A DNA stretch of 64,000 nucleotides from Bradyrhizobium sp. CSA207 (lineage in GTDB: Bacteria; Pseudomonadota; Alphaproteobacteria; Rhizobiales; Xanthobacteraceae): the NCBI RefSeq assembly GCF_029051685.1, contig NZ_JAACFT010000010.1:169254-233253 (forward strand), read 5' to 3'. The notes below the pieces were generated by a model. That model did not search any database, was not told the DNA's origin, and saw only the letters and a list, made by a program, of their open reading frames with translations. Every line of letters begins with the position of its first letter. Within the stretch, counting starts at the first letter, position 1. The position numbers and the translations under genes were made by a program. Of this stretch, positions 45,171 to 54,394 are shown piece by piece.

Positions 45171-45953
45171 CTAGCCGTGGTTGCGCGCGAGCAGCGCGCG
45201 GAAATCGTTGCGTGCCGCGGCGCTGGCCCGCTTGAAGCTGGGCCCGCGGCTTGGCTCGGTGCCGTTGAGACGCCTGAGCTGCACCCACATCTCGGCGCTC
45301 TTCAGCGCCACCGCCGCGCAGTTGACCACCGGCGCGTGCCCGACCTTCAGGCCGTGCTCCCGCCCGATCAGCAGGCCGGGCAACACACCGGCGGGAATCA
45401 CGACGTCGGCACCGCGCTCGACGAGCGGCAACGCGCAGGCGACGAAATCGTCGATCATGCGGGCGTGCGCGGCCCGATCGCCCGCGAAGGCACTTGCGAA
45501 ATCCTCGGGTTTGCAACCGAGGCCCGTCACGTGAACGACGCGGTCGCCGAGGCCGTAACGCTCGGCCTGCTCGTAGTGCCAGACTTCGAAGACGGGATCG
45601 AGCGTGACCAGACCGAGCCGCCGGCCGAGCTGCGAGGCGGCAAGCAGCGTCGCCTCGCCCGTCCCGATCACGGGAATATCGAGCGTCGCGCGAAGCTCAT
45701 ACAGACCCGGATCCTGGAAATGCCCCATGACAAAGGCATCGAAGCCTTGCTCCTCCGCCGCGATGCCGTTGTCGATGGCCTGCACTGCACAGCGCAATTC
45801 GGCAAGCCTGCCGAACTCCCGATCCGGCGGCGAGATGCCCTCGACATGGACGGTCGTGCCCTGCGCCGCGATGTTGTTGAGGTATTCCGACAGCTGCGCC
45901 ATGTAGGGCGCGTTCACACTCGCATCAACGAAGCTTTGCCAGAAGATGCGCAT
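45171..45953 (-). CDS. Asp/Glu/hydantoin-racemase-superfamily protein lacking the cysteine pair
   Basis: 260 residues from the ATG at 45953; in-frame codons to 46175 lie in the promoter region. Overall pattern fits PF01177: ISPPDREF, AFVMGHFQDPGLYELR, PVIGTGEATLLAA, GADVVIPAGVLPG. In active racemases the first segment has Cys before F-x-D-P-G-L and the second has a G-C-A-G-type Cys. Here they are His78 and Ala188 by my alignment. So classic two-base racemisation is unlikely, and a decarboxylase-, isomerase- or lyase-like reaction is possible. It is first in the operon and probably sets the substrate class. Confidence 0.82.
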   Translation of the reverse strand: MRIFWQSFVDASVNAPYMAQLSEYLNNIAAQGTTVHVEGISPPDREFGRLAELRCAVQAIDNGIAAEEQGFDAFVMGHFQDPGLYELRATLDIPVIGTGEATLLAASQLGRRLGLVTLDPVFEVWHYEQAERYGLGDRVVHVTGLGCKPEDFASAFAGDRAAHARMIDDFVACALPLVERGADVVIPAGVLPGLLIGREHGLKVGHAPVVNCAAVALKSAEMWVQLRRLNGTEPSRGPSFKRASAAARNDFRALLARNHG

Positions 45954-46573
45954 CGTCCTTTTCCTCGAGCGGGTATTGGAGGATCGGTAGCCGGACTGTC
46001 GATGCGAATATTTCAACCATAAACTAATTGGTCCGTCAAATGTGTGCGGCGCACCCAAGCGAGTGGTCCAGCACTCCGCAGCCGGCATGCTCATTTTGAG
46101 GGATAAGAAAGCCCATAAATTGGCTCGTACTGCCAGAATTGTATGCACCAGCATTTTTTTGAAGACGGCCATCACGTGCTGTTGACGCGCCCGCCGAATA
46201 TACTTTAGGCTTTAAGTAATACCTCGCCAGCCGACCCTGGCCGCCTGACAATGATGTTGCAGGGCACCGTTCTTGAGAGACTTGATCGTGTGGGCAGTCT
46301 TTGGAGCTGGACGACCGGCGGCAGCGTCCTCGGCGGCGCTGCGCGGTCCGGCCATCGCATTGTCTGCACTTTCGCGATATGGGCGGAATTCGCGCGGCAG
46401 CGCAGACCTTCAACGGCAAGCGTCGGCATGATTGCGCCGCGCACCAGACAAACTCTTCTCAGTCGCGCCGATGTTCGGCGCTGCAGCAATGTTTTCGATC
46501 AGCTTGTTCGCGGTTCGGGTTCAGGCCCGGCAGCTTCCAGTCATTCGCACCTAAATCAACGCAGGAGAAGGCA
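45954..46573. promoter_or_regulatory. Divergent control region of the two island operons
   Basis: A 620-bp gap between the leftward enzyme operon and the rightward transporter operon. Its left half (45990-46215) is AT-richer. It contains ACTTTAGGCTTTAAGT near 46204-46219, which has short ACTT/AAGT ends and might be a regulator site. Open frames on both strands here lack ribosome sites and do not resemble proteins. Confidence 0.45.
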
Positions 46574-47737
46574 ATGCGCAAGACCCTGAGCTTCAAGACC
46601 CTGAGCTTATTGACACTTGTGGCTGGCGTCGTCGTCGCGCCGGCGGCGCGGGCCGACATCACCATCGGCTTTGTCACCTCGCTGAGCGGCAACGGCTCGT
46701 CGATCGGCATCCCTTACGGGCGGGGCATCAAGGCAGCCTACGAATACAGGAAGTCAGTCAATGGCGAGACCATCCGCCTGATCCAGCTCGACGACGGGTC
46801 CGATCCGTCGGCTGCGACGCGTAACGCGCGCAAGCTGGTGGAAGAAGAGAAGGTGGACCTGCTGATCGGCACGGCAACCGCGCCCTCGACAATCGCCATG
46901 GCGGCAGTGGCAAGCGAATTGAAGGTGCCGATGATCGCGGTCTCGCCGATCGCCAAGTTGCCGGACTCGCCGGAGCAGTGGGTGATCTCGGTGCCGCAGC
47001 CGGCTTCCCTGCTCGTCAAGATCATCGCCGATCGCATGAAACGCGATAGCATGAAGAATATCGGCTATATCGGCTTCTCGGATGCATGGGGCGACCTCGT
47101 CTACAACGGCGCCAAGGCTGCCGAGTCGACCGACGGCATCAAGATCCAGACCAACGAACGCTATGCCCGCACCGACACTTCGGTCACCGCGCAGATCCTC
47201 AAGGTCATGGCCGCACGGCCGGACGCTGTGCTCGACGGCGGCTCCGGCACGCAAGGCGCGCTTCCCCTGCTCAGCCTTGCCGAGCGGGGGTTCAAGGGTA
47301 ATACCTACGGCACGGTCGCACTGGTCAATCCGGATTTCGTGAACGTCGGCGGCAAGGCTGCCGAAGGCATTCAGGTGTCCGCGGGTCCGGTGATCGTCGC
47401 CGAGCAGCTTCCAGACGAGCACTTCGCCAAGAAGATCGCGCTGGATTTCCGTGCCATCTACCAGAAGACTCACAACATGCCGACGACGGACGGCTTCTCG
47501 GCCTACTCCTTCGACGCCTGGCTGATCTTCTCCAACGCGGCCGAACGCGCGCTCAAATCCGCAAAACCCGGCACGGTGGAATTCCGCACCGCGCTAAGGG
47601 ACGCGATCCTCAGCACCAAGGAGCTGCCCGGCGTGCATGCCGTCTACAACTTCAAGCCGGGTTCTGCGACCGGCGTCGATGAGCGCTCGCTCGTCGTCGT
47701 GCGGCTGAGCGGCGGTGCCTGGAAGTACGCGCCGTAA
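46574..47737 (+). CDS. Periplasmic binding protein of a branched-chain-type (HAAT) ABC transporter, copy 2
   Basis: 387 residues from the ATG at 46574, preceded by GGAGAAGG. Signal peptide of about 27 residues ending APAARA. Then DITIGFVTSLSGNGSSIGIPYGRGIKAA, IQLDDGSDPSAATRNARKL, a central PDAVLDGGSGTQGALPLL and a C-terminal AVYNFKPGSATGVDERS. It binds an amino acid or organic acid in the periplasm and hands it to the LivHM permease encoded next. It is paralogous to the protein at 40220-41377. Confidence 0.93.
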   Translation: MRKTLSFKTLSLLTLVAGVVVAPAARADITIGFVTSLSGNGSSIGIPYGRGIKAAYEYRKSVNGETIRLIQLDDGSDPSAATRNARKLVEEEKVDLLIGTATAPSTIAMAAVASELKVPMIAVSPIAKLPDSPEQWVISVPQPASLLVKIIADRMKRDSMKNIGYIGFSDAWGDLVYNGAKAAESTDGIKIQTNERYARTDTSVTAQILKVMAARPDAVLDGGSGTQGALPLLSLAERGFKGNTYGTVALVNPDFVNVGGKAAEGIQVSAGPVIVAEQLPDEHFAKKIALDFRAIYQKTHNMPTTDGFSAYSFDAWLIFSNAAERALKSAKPGTVEFRTALRDAILSTKELPGVHAVYNFKPGSATGVDERSLVVVRLSGGAWKYAP

Positions 47738-47783
47738 GAAAGGACCAAGGGGCGGACAAACCAGAAGGGGGAATAGCGTCTCA

Positions 47784-48827
47784 ATGACGAGCGATATCGC
47801 AGCCATTCTTGCGATCGACGGCATCGCCACCGGCGCGGTCTATGCACTCGTGGCGATCGGAACCGTCCTCATATTCACGGTGACGCGTGTCATCTTCATT
47901 CCCTTCGGCGACATCGCGGCGTTCACCGCGCTGACGCTCGCGGCCCTCGATGCGAAGCGCTTTCCGGGGACAGGGGCGCTGGTCGTCATCCTGGCCTGTC
48001 TGGCGGCCCTGATCGAGATCATTTCACTCGCGCGCTCCGGCGAGCTCCGGCTTCTGCCGCGCGCGCTGTCCTTCTATCTCGTGCTTCCGTTCGCCGTGGT
48101 CGGCGTAGCCTGGCTCGTCATGCGCATGGATCCTCCCCTGGCCGTCAGGCTCGTGCTCGCGCTGATGCTCATCGTGCCCATCTCCCCGCTGCTGGATCGG
48201 ATCGTCTTCCGCCCGATCGCCGACGGCACCGTGCTGCTGTTGCTGACGGTGTCGGTGGCGCTGCATTTTGCATTGGTTGGACTGGGTCTGTTGTTCTTCG
48301 GCCCCGAAGGCGTCCGCACCGAGCCGTTGACCTCCTTCTCGACGGAGTTCGCCGGCGTCCTGATTTCGGGCCAGACCTTGCTGATCGTGATCGCAGCGCT
48401 GGTCTTCAGCGGTCTGCTCTATCTCTTCTTCGACTTCACGCTGGTCGGCAAATCCCTGCGCGCCACCGCCGTGAACCGGACCGGCTCGCGGCTGATGGGA
48501 ATACGACCGGAGCGCGCCGGCACGATCGCCTATCTCCTGGGCTCCCTCATGGCCGGCGTATCGGGCATCCTGATCGCGCCGGTCAACACGGTGTTCTACG
48601 ATTCCGGCTTCCTGATTGGCCTCAAGGCCTTCGTCGGCGCCATCGTCGGCGGCATGACGAGCTATCCCGGAGCCGCGATCGGCGCCGTCGGCGTCGGCAT
48701 CCTCGAAAGTTTCGCATCCTTCGAGAGCAGCGCGCTGAAGGACGTCATCGTGTTCTCGCTGCTGATCCCGATCCTGATCTGGCGGTCCCTCGCATCGCTG
48801 CATTCCGAGGAGGAGATCGAGGAATGA
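47784..48827 (+). CDS. livH: Branched-chain-type ABC transporter permease (LivH)
   Basis: 347 residues from the ATG at 47784, 46 bp after the binding protein. About eight membrane spans; the N-terminal DGIATGAVYALVAIGTVLIFTVTRVI and the cytoplasmic-loop NRTGSRLMGIRPERAGTIAYLLGS (coupling helix region) are LivH marks. GMTSYPGAAIGAVGVGILESF near the end is also typical. It forms the channel with LivM. The stop overlaps the LivM-LivG start (ATGA), so all transporter genes are coupled. Confidence 0.93.
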   Translation: MTSDIAAILAIDGIATGAVYALVAIGTVLIFTVTRVIFIPFGDIAAFTALTLAALDAKRFPGTGALVVILACLAALIEIISLARSGELRLLPRALSFYLVLPFAVVGVAWLVMRMDPPLAVRLVLALMLIVPISPLLDRIVFRPIADGTVLLLLTVSVALHFALVGLGLLFFGPEGVRTEPLTSFSTEFAGVLISGQTLLIVIAALVFSGLLYLFFDFTLVGKSLRATAVNRTGSRLMGIRPERAGTIAYLLGSLMAGVSGILIAPVNTVFYDSGFLIGLKAFVGAIVGGMTSYPGAAIGAVGVGILESFASFESSALKDVIVFSLLIPILIWRSLASLHSEEEIEE

Positions 48828-50593
48828 CGCGCCTTCACGTTCAGTTAGCCGCCGCCGCGGCGGTGTTGTGCCTCGCGGTGGCTCCCTTCGTCCTCAGCCC
48901 GTTCAGCATCACGTTGATGAACTACATCGGCATCTATTCCCTGGTCGCCATTGGGCTCGCGCTGCTCACCGGCGTCGGCGGCATCGTGTCGTTCGGACAG
49001 GCGGCATTCGTCGGGGTTGCGGCCTATGCGACAGCGTGGGTCTCGGCGCTGAACGGGCATTCGCCCTGGCTCGGCCTGCTGTTCGGCGTGGCTTTGACCT
49101 GCGGCGTTGCGACCATTCTCGGTCTCGTCACCCTGCGGCTTCAGGGGCACTTCCTCTCGCTCTCTACCGTGGCCTGGGGCCTCGCGATCGGCTTCCTGTT
49201 CGGCAATGTCGAGGGGCTTGGCCGGTTCAATGGGATCTCGTCGATTCCGCCGATCAGCCTCGGATCGCTTGCCCTCGTTTCCAGCAAGCAGATCTATTTC
49301 CTGATCTGGGGCATCGTTACCGTCGTCCTCTTCCTTGGCTATAACCTGCTGGACTCCCGGCTTGGCCGCGCCATGCGCGCGCTGCGCGGCGGCAATACGC
49401 TGGTCGAAAGCCTCGGCATCAACGCCTTCCGAATCAAGCTCGTGACCTTCGTGATCGCGGCCTTCCTGGCCTCGCTCTCCGGATGGCTGTACGCCCACAT
49501 GAGCCGCTTCATCAGCCCCGGCCCGTTCGACGCCGGCATGGGCATCGAATATCTGATGATGTCGATGGTCGGCGGCGCCGGCAGCCTTCTTGGCGGCGTC
49601 GTAGGGGCCGCGGTCGTTACCCTGCTCAAGAACAGCGTGCAGGACTATCTGCCGCTGATCGCCAAGGGCGCGTCCGGGCAGCTCGAGATCGTCGCCTTCT
49701 CCGCACTGTTCATCCTGTTCCTGCAATGGGCGCGGCAAGGCATCGTGCCGTTCGTTGCGCGCTCCTTGCCGAAAACAAGGCGCGCACGGCCGCAGCCCGC
49801 GCCGCCGCTGCCCCGCCGCGCGCAACCCGCGCCGGGCGAACTCCTCCTGAAGGTGGACGGCGCCGAGCGCCGGTTCGGCGGCCTGGTCGCCGTCAACAAT
49901 GTCAGCTTCGAGGTGCGGTCAGGTGAAATCCTCGCCGTGATCGGCCCGAACGGCGCCGGCAAGAGCACGATGTTCAATTGCCTCACCGGTGCACTCCGGG
50001 TCAACAAGGGCGATATCGTCTTCGCCGGACGCCCGATCACGCGCGAGGCGCAATCGCGCATCGCCAGGGCCGGGATCGCGAGAACCTTCCAGCACGTGAA
50101 GCTCAGGCCGCGCATGAGCCTTCTTGAAAACGTGATGCTCGGCACTTATGCCCGGACCCGCGCCGGCCTGTTCGCCGGAGCTTTCCGCATCAACCGGCGC
50201 GAGGAGGCCAGCGTCCGTCACGAGGCGCTGATGCAGCTCGAACGCGTTGGGCTCGGCGAGAAGCCGTTCGAGCTCGCCGGCAACCTGCCGCTCGGAAATC
50301 AACGCATCCTGGAGATCGCGCGCGCGCTCGCCGCGGATCCGACCCTGCTGGTGCTCGACGAGCCCGCTGCAGGCCTGCGCCGCCAGGAGAAGCTCAGGCT
50401 GGCCGAGCTGCTGCGCTCGCTGCGGGCGGATCACCTGACCATCCTGATCGTCGAGCACGACATGGAGTTCGTGATGTCGCTGGTCGACCGCATCGTCGTG
50501 CTGGATTTCGGCTCGAAGCTGTGCGAGGGCGCGCCGGCTGCAATCCGCAGCGACGCACGGGTGCAAGAAGCATATCTCGGAGGCGTCGCGTGA
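48824..50593 (+). CDS. LivM permease fused to LivG ATPase
   Basis: 589 residues. Residues 1-310 are the LivM permease with the spans and the GGNTLVESLGINAFRIKL and GGAGSLLGGVVGA loops. A Pro/Ala/Arg-rich linker (about 315-340) leads to the LivG ATPase: Walker A GPNGAGKST, a LivG-type QHVKLRPRMSLLENVMLG Q-loop region, signature LPLGNQRILEIARAL and Walker B LLVLDEPAAGL. Fused LivMG chains are known in rhizobia. The signature has LPLGNQ instead of LSGGQ, a family variant. Provides half of the NBD pair with LivF. Confidence 0.93.
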   Translation: MTRLHVQLAAAAAVLCLAVAPFVLSPFSITLMNYIGIYSLVAIGLALLTGVGGIVSFGQAAFVGVAAYATAWVSALNGHSPWLGLLFGVALTCGVATILGLVTLRLQGHFLSLSTVAWGLAIGFLFGNVEGLGRFNGISSIPPISLGSLALVSSKQIYFLIWGIVTVVLFLGYNLLDSRLGRAMRALRGGNTLVESLGINAFRIKLVTFVIAAFLASLSGWLYAHMSRFISPGPFDAGMGIEYLMMSMVGGAGSLLGGVVGAAVVTLLKNSVQDYLPLIAKGASGQLEIVAFSALFILFLQWARQGIVPFVARSLPKTRRARPQPAPPLPRRAQPAPGELLLKVDGAERRFGGLVAVNNVSFEVRSGEILAVIGPNGAGKSTMFNCLTGALRVNKGDIVFAGRPITREAQSRIARAGIARTFQHVKLRPRMSLLENVMLGTYARTRAGLFAGAFRINRREEASVRHEALMQLERVGLGEKPFELAGNLPLGNQRILEIARALAADPTLLVLDEPAAGLRRQEKLRLAELLRSLRADHLTILIVEHDMEFVMSLVDRIVVLDFGSKLCEGAPAAIRSDARVQEAYLGGVA

Positions 50594-51303
50594 GCTCGAT
50601 GTTTTCCCTGTCGGACGTGACCGTCTGCTACGACAATGTCGATGCGGTCCGCAATGTGTCGTTGTCGGTCGAGGAGGGACAAATCGTCACCGTCATCGGC
50701 CCGAACGGTGCCGGCAAGACCACGCTGCTGATGGCCGCAATCGGACTGCTCTCTTCGAAAGGCCGCATGGTGTTTCAGGGCAGCGACATCGGCAAGATGT
50801 CGGTCGAGGATCGCGTCGAACGCAGATTGTGCCTGGTCCCGGAGAAGCGCGAACTGTTCTCCGACATGTCGGTTGCCGACAATCTCCTGCTGGGCTCCTA
50901 CAGCCTGCGCGACCGCTCCGGAGTTCAGAAGACGCTCGATGAGGTCTATGGCCGCTTCCCCCGGCTGAAGGAGCGGCAGCGCCAAGCCGCCGGCACGCTC
51001 TCCGGCGGCGAACGCCAGATGCTCGCACTCGGACGCGCGCTGATGGCCAAGCCGAAACTTCTCATGCTGGATGAGCCCAGTCTCGGCCTCGCACCATTGA
51101 TCGTGCGCGAGATTTTTCGCACCATAGCGTCGCTGCGCGATCTCGGCGTGTCGATCCTGCTGGTCGAGCAGAACGCCCGCGCCGCGCTGGAGACGGCGGA
51201 CTACGGCTACGTTCTCGAGACCGGCGAGATCGTGCAGTCAGGCCCTGCCAAGGACCTCATCCACGATCCCCGGTTGATCACGGCCTATCTCGGCGGCCAC
51301 TAA
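50590..51303 (+). CDS. livF: Branched-chain-type ABC transporter ATPase (LivF)
   Basis: 237 residues from a GTG at 50590, overlapping the previous stop by 4 bp; an ATG at 50599 is three residues shorter. Walker A GPNGAGKTT, Q-loop LVPEKRELFSDMSVADNL, signature LSGGERQMLALGRALM, Walker B LLMLDEPSLGLAP and switch His absent in the usual SHD form (VEQNARAAL), as normal for LivF. It pairs with LivG to power uptake. Last gene of the plus-strand operon; a hairpin follows 14 bp after the stop. Confidence 0.94.
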   Translation: MSSMFSLSDVTVCYDNVDAVRNVSLSVEEGQIVTVIGPNGAGKTTLLMAAIGLLSSKGRMVFQGSDIGKMSVEDRVERRLCLVPEKRELFSDMSVADNLLLGSYSLRDRSGVQKTLDEVYGRFPRLKERQRQAAGTLSGGERQMLALGRALMAKPKLLMLDEPSLGLAPLIVREIFRTIASLRDLGVSILLVEQNARAALETADYGYVLETGEIVQSGPAKDLIHDPRLITAYLGGH

Positions 51304-51317
51304 AATCGGTTTGGATC

Positions 51318-51332
51318 AGGCTCGGCGAGCCT
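51318..51332 (+). terminator. Hairpin after livF
   Basis: AGGCTC and GAGCCT form a perfect 6-bp stem with a GGC loop 14 bases after the livF stop. The sequence after it is A-rich, not T-rich, so efficiency as an intrinsic terminator is uncertain. Confidence 0.45.
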
Positions 51333-51671
51333 CACAATAAAAAGAGCGAAAACAACCCCATGCACAGTAGCCGGTGACAGCGATATCAATGGCTTAACGC
51401 CCGGCAACTGCGGATTTTACGAAATCAGGTTGATCCGTCGGGCAAAACAGTGGCAGGATGCCATCATCGCAGCGCATGGATGGCCGATGGCTTCCACCTC
51501 CAACCCAGGCATCTCAGATTTCCGATATGAACCGCCAAGGGGATCAGCAAGCTGAAGTCCGCCCGTGACAATTGGGAACGATGGAGCATCCCCTCACCCG
51601 GTGAAACGGCGTCGCTTGCGCCAAGATGACGCCAACGTTCATTGCGCGAGCTTCTGTCTCGCGTTTTGCGT
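51333..51671. other. Intergenic region, nothing assigned
   Basis: About 340 bp after the livF hairpin. Open frames are short and lack ribosome sites or family patterns. I see no gene or repeat here. Confidence 0.4.
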
Positions 51672-51890
51672 TTAGGACCACGGCGGCTCTTCGCTCGCCC
51701 CGGGTGCCTCGTGGTTGATCGTGACACCCGCCGAACGCAACCCGGTCAGCAATACAGTTCTCACAGAGGCACGATCAAATCCAATATCCTTGGCGTTTGG
51801 TGGATGTGCTTCGGTGTCTTTCAATCGGAGCGCCAAGTGCAATTGCTCGCAAAGGTGCTGAACGACGAGATTGACCTGATCGTCAGTCAT
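51672..51890 (-). CDS. Small hypothetical protein
   Basis: 72 residues with AGGAG about eleven bases before the ATG at 51890. It begins MTDDQVNLVVQHLCEQLHLALRL, an amphipathic helix, with a polar C-terminal tail. No membrane segment or known motif. Codon pattern is compatible with a gene, but I do not recognise the family. Confidence 0.5.
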   Translation of the reverse strand: MTDDQVNLVVQHLCEQLHLALRLKDTEAHPPNAKDIGFDRASVRTVLLTGLRSAGVTINHEAPGASEEPPWS

Positions 51891-52116
51891 GATTGGCTTC
51901 TCCTGCTACCTTTTTTATCCAACTAGGTAGCACACATGAAAATAGGCGGTACGCGATTGGACTGCCCCAAGATCCAACCCCAACGCTCATGGGCGGGCCG
52001 GCCCACCCAATCGTCCGTCTATCGTGGCACACCGGAAGTTACCAGCGGCGACGAGAACGACGCCTCTGACCCCTTTCGGATATTGAGCCCGATCAGCGCA
52101 ATGCAGATGAGCTCGA

Positions 52117-52680
52117 CTAGTGTCGTTCGGCTTCGGCTTCTTGTTCCAACTGCAAGATGCGCTCGCGTAGCGCGTCGAACGTCTCTTCGGCTGCCTCGCT
52201 GAACAGCGGATCCTCAGGATTGGTCATAGCCGAAGCGATCTCCGTCCAATCTTGGGGCTCGAGAGCCTTCAGGGCGGCAGGAAAAAAATCGCGATCTTCC
52301 ATCATGATGTGGCGCCGCTCGTGCTCTATGAAGTCACGAACGATGGCATGCACTTCCTGCCGAAGGAGTTCGCGACCCGCGAGAACACTGTCGACCGCAT
52401 GAGCGACGCGGCGCAAACGTTCGGCCCCTCTTTGGTGTTCGCGAGCGAGATCACCGATCTTCGCTGCCGCACCGGGATCGCGAATCTTTAGCTCAGCGAA
52501 GACCAGGTCTTCCTGAGGGTGGTGGTAAACCTCCGGATAAAGCTCGAAGTAGCTAATAACCGCGCCAATAACCTCATAGTCGGGGCGGTCGCCCCGGTCG
52601 AAAACCTGAAGTTCCCGCTCAAGGATGGCGAGCAGTTTCTCAATATTGCGGTGCTCTTGGCTTAAGCGCTCAATGATCAT
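52117..52680 (-). CDS. Hemerythrin HHE-domain protein
   Basis: 187 residues from the ATG at 52680; longer in-frame starts exist but add no conserved sequence. A four-helix hemerythrin domain is evident with the diiron ligands in register: H10, H53 or H54, E57, H82, H120, H124 and D129 (EHRNIEKLL, HHPQEDLVF, EHQRGAERL, IEHERRHIMMEDRDFFP). A polar helical tail follows. Such proteins bind O2 or NO or handle iron in the cytosol. Truncated haemoglobin at 58476 is another O2/NO-type protein nearby but not in the same operon. Confidence 0.9.
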   Translation of the reverse strand: MIIERLSQEHRNIEKLLAILERELQVFDRGDRPDYEVIGAVISYFELYPEVYHHPQEDLVFAELKIRDPGAAAKIGDLAREHQRGAERLRRVAHAVDSVLAGRELLRQEVHAIVRDFIEHERRHIMMEDRDFFPAALKALEPQDWTEIASAMTNPEDPLFSEAAEETFDALRERILQLEQEAEAERH

Positions 52681-52985
52681 TGCTGCGATTCTCAGGCGAC
52701 CGATTGAGAGGTTCAGAAAGCTTAGCCCCAAGTCGCCTCAGCTCTTTGCGCTAAATCAAGTTCCGGACGGAACAATGGTGCGCCATCCTCCTGTTCTACG
52801 TCACTTACTTTGCCAGTGGCGCGTCATGAACGGGAAGGTCTGAGTTTGGCCCGAAGGCGAAGATCGCGATAGCGTCTCGCACGTCGGTTGTCGAGGTGAG
52901 ACCGGACGTTGCAGAGGCGCGGCCAATTCGACGCGAATGACCCAGAACGGACATGCGGACACCGTTCGGCTTTAGCGACGGCCCC
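52681..52985. other. Intergenic region with dispersed repeat
   Basis: The right part (about 52894-52954) resembles 57000-57063: both have AGACCGGAC, then GACGCGAATGACCCA and a closing GACAT. This is a dispersed intergenic repeat, and apparent frames through it (LGHSRR-type) are spurious. No gene seen. Confidence 0.5.
52938..52954 (+). repeat. Dispersed TGACCCA motif, copy 1
   Basis: TGACCCAGAACGGACAT. One of six plus-strand copies in 52.9-63.9 kb with the consensus TGACCCAnAnCnGACAT. Confidence 0.6.
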
Positions 52986-54140
52986 CTAAAATCGCATGGC
53001 ACCTGGATCAAGACCGAGATGCAATCGGCCAGCGACGATGTAGCTCTGAGGGCTTACAGCGATATGTTTCACGGCGGCATTGATGTCGCGTCCGGCGCGT
53101 TCCAATGCGCTGTTTTCGAAGATTGCGCTTGCACCGGCTTCCGAAGTGAGCATTTGCACGATGCTTGAGGATCCTTCCGCGGCGTATGCGCAAGCGATCC
53201 GCAAGCGCGCGCGGGCTCGCTGGAGGTGGTCGCGATCGTCGTCCAGAACGGCAAGTAGCCCAGTCATTGCTTCGGCAAGGAATGCCCGGGCAGCACCGAG
53301 AATGGCTTCTGCCCGACCAAGCGCCGACTGCACCATCTCGCGATCCATCAGCAGGATACCCTGTCGGGCCCTTTTCTGCGTGGCCGACTTCGTGAACGCC
53401 GCCATCACACCACTCGCGATCCCGAGCGGTGCGCCGGTAATCGACCATGGAAAGATCGACAGGCCCGGTATCCGGTAAATTGTCCCCGGCTGCGTGGGCG
53501 CGGGCGCGATGAAGTCGTGGGTATGCTCGGCGGCTACGAAGGCGTCATTCACCTCGAAGTCACTACTCCCGGTGCCGCGAAGCCCGGAAACATGCCAAGT
53601 GTCATGAATTGTCACTTGGTCGCGCGAGAAGTAGTAGCATCTCGGGGGGCGGCTAATGTTGTTGCCGTCACTCACGGCAGCCAGCCCCATGAATCGGGTG
53701 GCATGACTGGCCCCGCTGCCGAACGGCCACCGTCCGGTAACGCTATAGCCGCCCGCGACGGGTGTAGCCGAACCAACCGCGCCAGTGGCGCTGACGACGA
53801 ATGCGCAAGGGTCCGCAAACCATTCACGCGCAATGGGCTCGGGCAGATATCCGGCGATGCGGCTCATGCCGCCGCCATTTGCCACGATCCAACCGATCGA
53901 ACCTTCGAGCGCCGAGGCGGCCTCAACCACTTTCATGAACTCTACGGGGGATAATTCGGGGCCTCCCATCGCCGCCGGCAACCACAGACGAAACAGCCCG
54001 GCGTCCGTCATCGCTCGAAAGACGACTTCCGGAAGCCTGCGGTCGCGATCAAAGGACGCACGGTGCTCCTCCACCAACGGGGCAAGCTTCTCGATGGCGT
54101 CGAGGTGTCCTGCAATCCGGGAGGGTGTTATGGCCAACAT
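52986..54140 (-). CDS. Acyl-CoA dehydrogenase-fold flavoprotein (HsaA/DszC-like monooxygenase group)
   Basis: 384 residues. The N-terminal helical domain ends in FRLWLPAAMGGPELSP. The beta domain has VTGRWPFGSGASHATRF and GLRGTGSSDFEVNDAFV. The C-terminal helical domain (PF08028-like) ends RDINAAVKHIAVSPQSYIVAGR. The second half lacks the usual acyl-CoA dehydrogenase Glu base pattern and looks like the flavin-dependent monooxygenase group (HsaA, DszC, HpaB-like), which use reduced flavin from a separate reductase. No reductase is next to it. A truncated LysR gene lies divergently 116 bp upstream. Confidence 0.85.
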   Translation of the reverse strand: MLAITPSRIAGHLDAIEKLAPLVEEHRASFDRDRRLPEVVFRAMTDAGLFRLWLPAAMGGPELSPVEFMKVVEAASALEGSIGWIVANGGGMSRIAGYLPEPIAREWFADPCAFVVSATGAVGSATPVAGGYSVTGRWPFGSGASHATRFMGLAAVSDGNNISRPPRCYYFSRDQVTIHDTWHVSGLRGTGSSDFEVNDAFVAAEHTHDFIAPAPTQPGTIYRIPGLSIFPWSITGAPLGIASGVMAAFTKSATQKRARQGILLMDREMVQSALGRAEAILGAARAFLAEAMTGLLAVLDDDRDHLQRARARLRIACAYAAEGSSSIVQMLTSEAGASAIFENSALERAGRDINAAVKHIAVSPQSYIVAGRLHLGLDPGAMRF

Positions 54141-54256
54141 GTGATCCTGTCCCGCGGCGAGAGGGCGAAGCGAGGCGATAATCGGCGATGGCGCAGGGTC
54201 GATGCAATGTCGAAGATTCTCAGTTCAGATGAACCAAATTCATCTACACCTCGCGA

Positions 54257-54373
54257 ATGCGGAAGCTTCCTCTACTTGCAGAACTACGTGCGTTTGAAGC
54301 TGCGGCGCGGTGCCTTAGCTTTAAGCTGACGGCCGCCCAGCTCGGGGTGACGCCATAGCAGTCTCATAATGCT
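54257..54373 (+). pseudogene. Truncated LysR-family regulator (N-terminal fragment)
   Basis: ATG 54257 opens the classic GcvA-type LysR start: RKLPLLAELRAFEAAARCLSF followed by TAAQLGVTP, i.e. the first two helices of the helix-turn-helix. TAG at 54356 interrupts where Ser-x-x-Ser would follow, and similarity continues for QS before ending near 54373, just ahead of the repeat at 54395. The divergent placement from the flavoprotein gene is the normal LysR layout, so its regulator was probably lost by truncation. Confidence 0.75.
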
Positions 54374-54394
54374 TGACCTCCTGACTTCCGTTGT

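Noticed and set aside
44710..45516. 268-residue version of the Ohr gene
   Set aside because: The N-terminal 126 residues are a shadow of the racemase-like gene; ATG 45138 has a ribosome site and fits the family length.
48024..49825. Long minus-strand frames opposite livH and livM-livG
   Set aside because: Antisense of membrane-protein genes, giving Asp/Glu/Gln-rich text typical of shadows.
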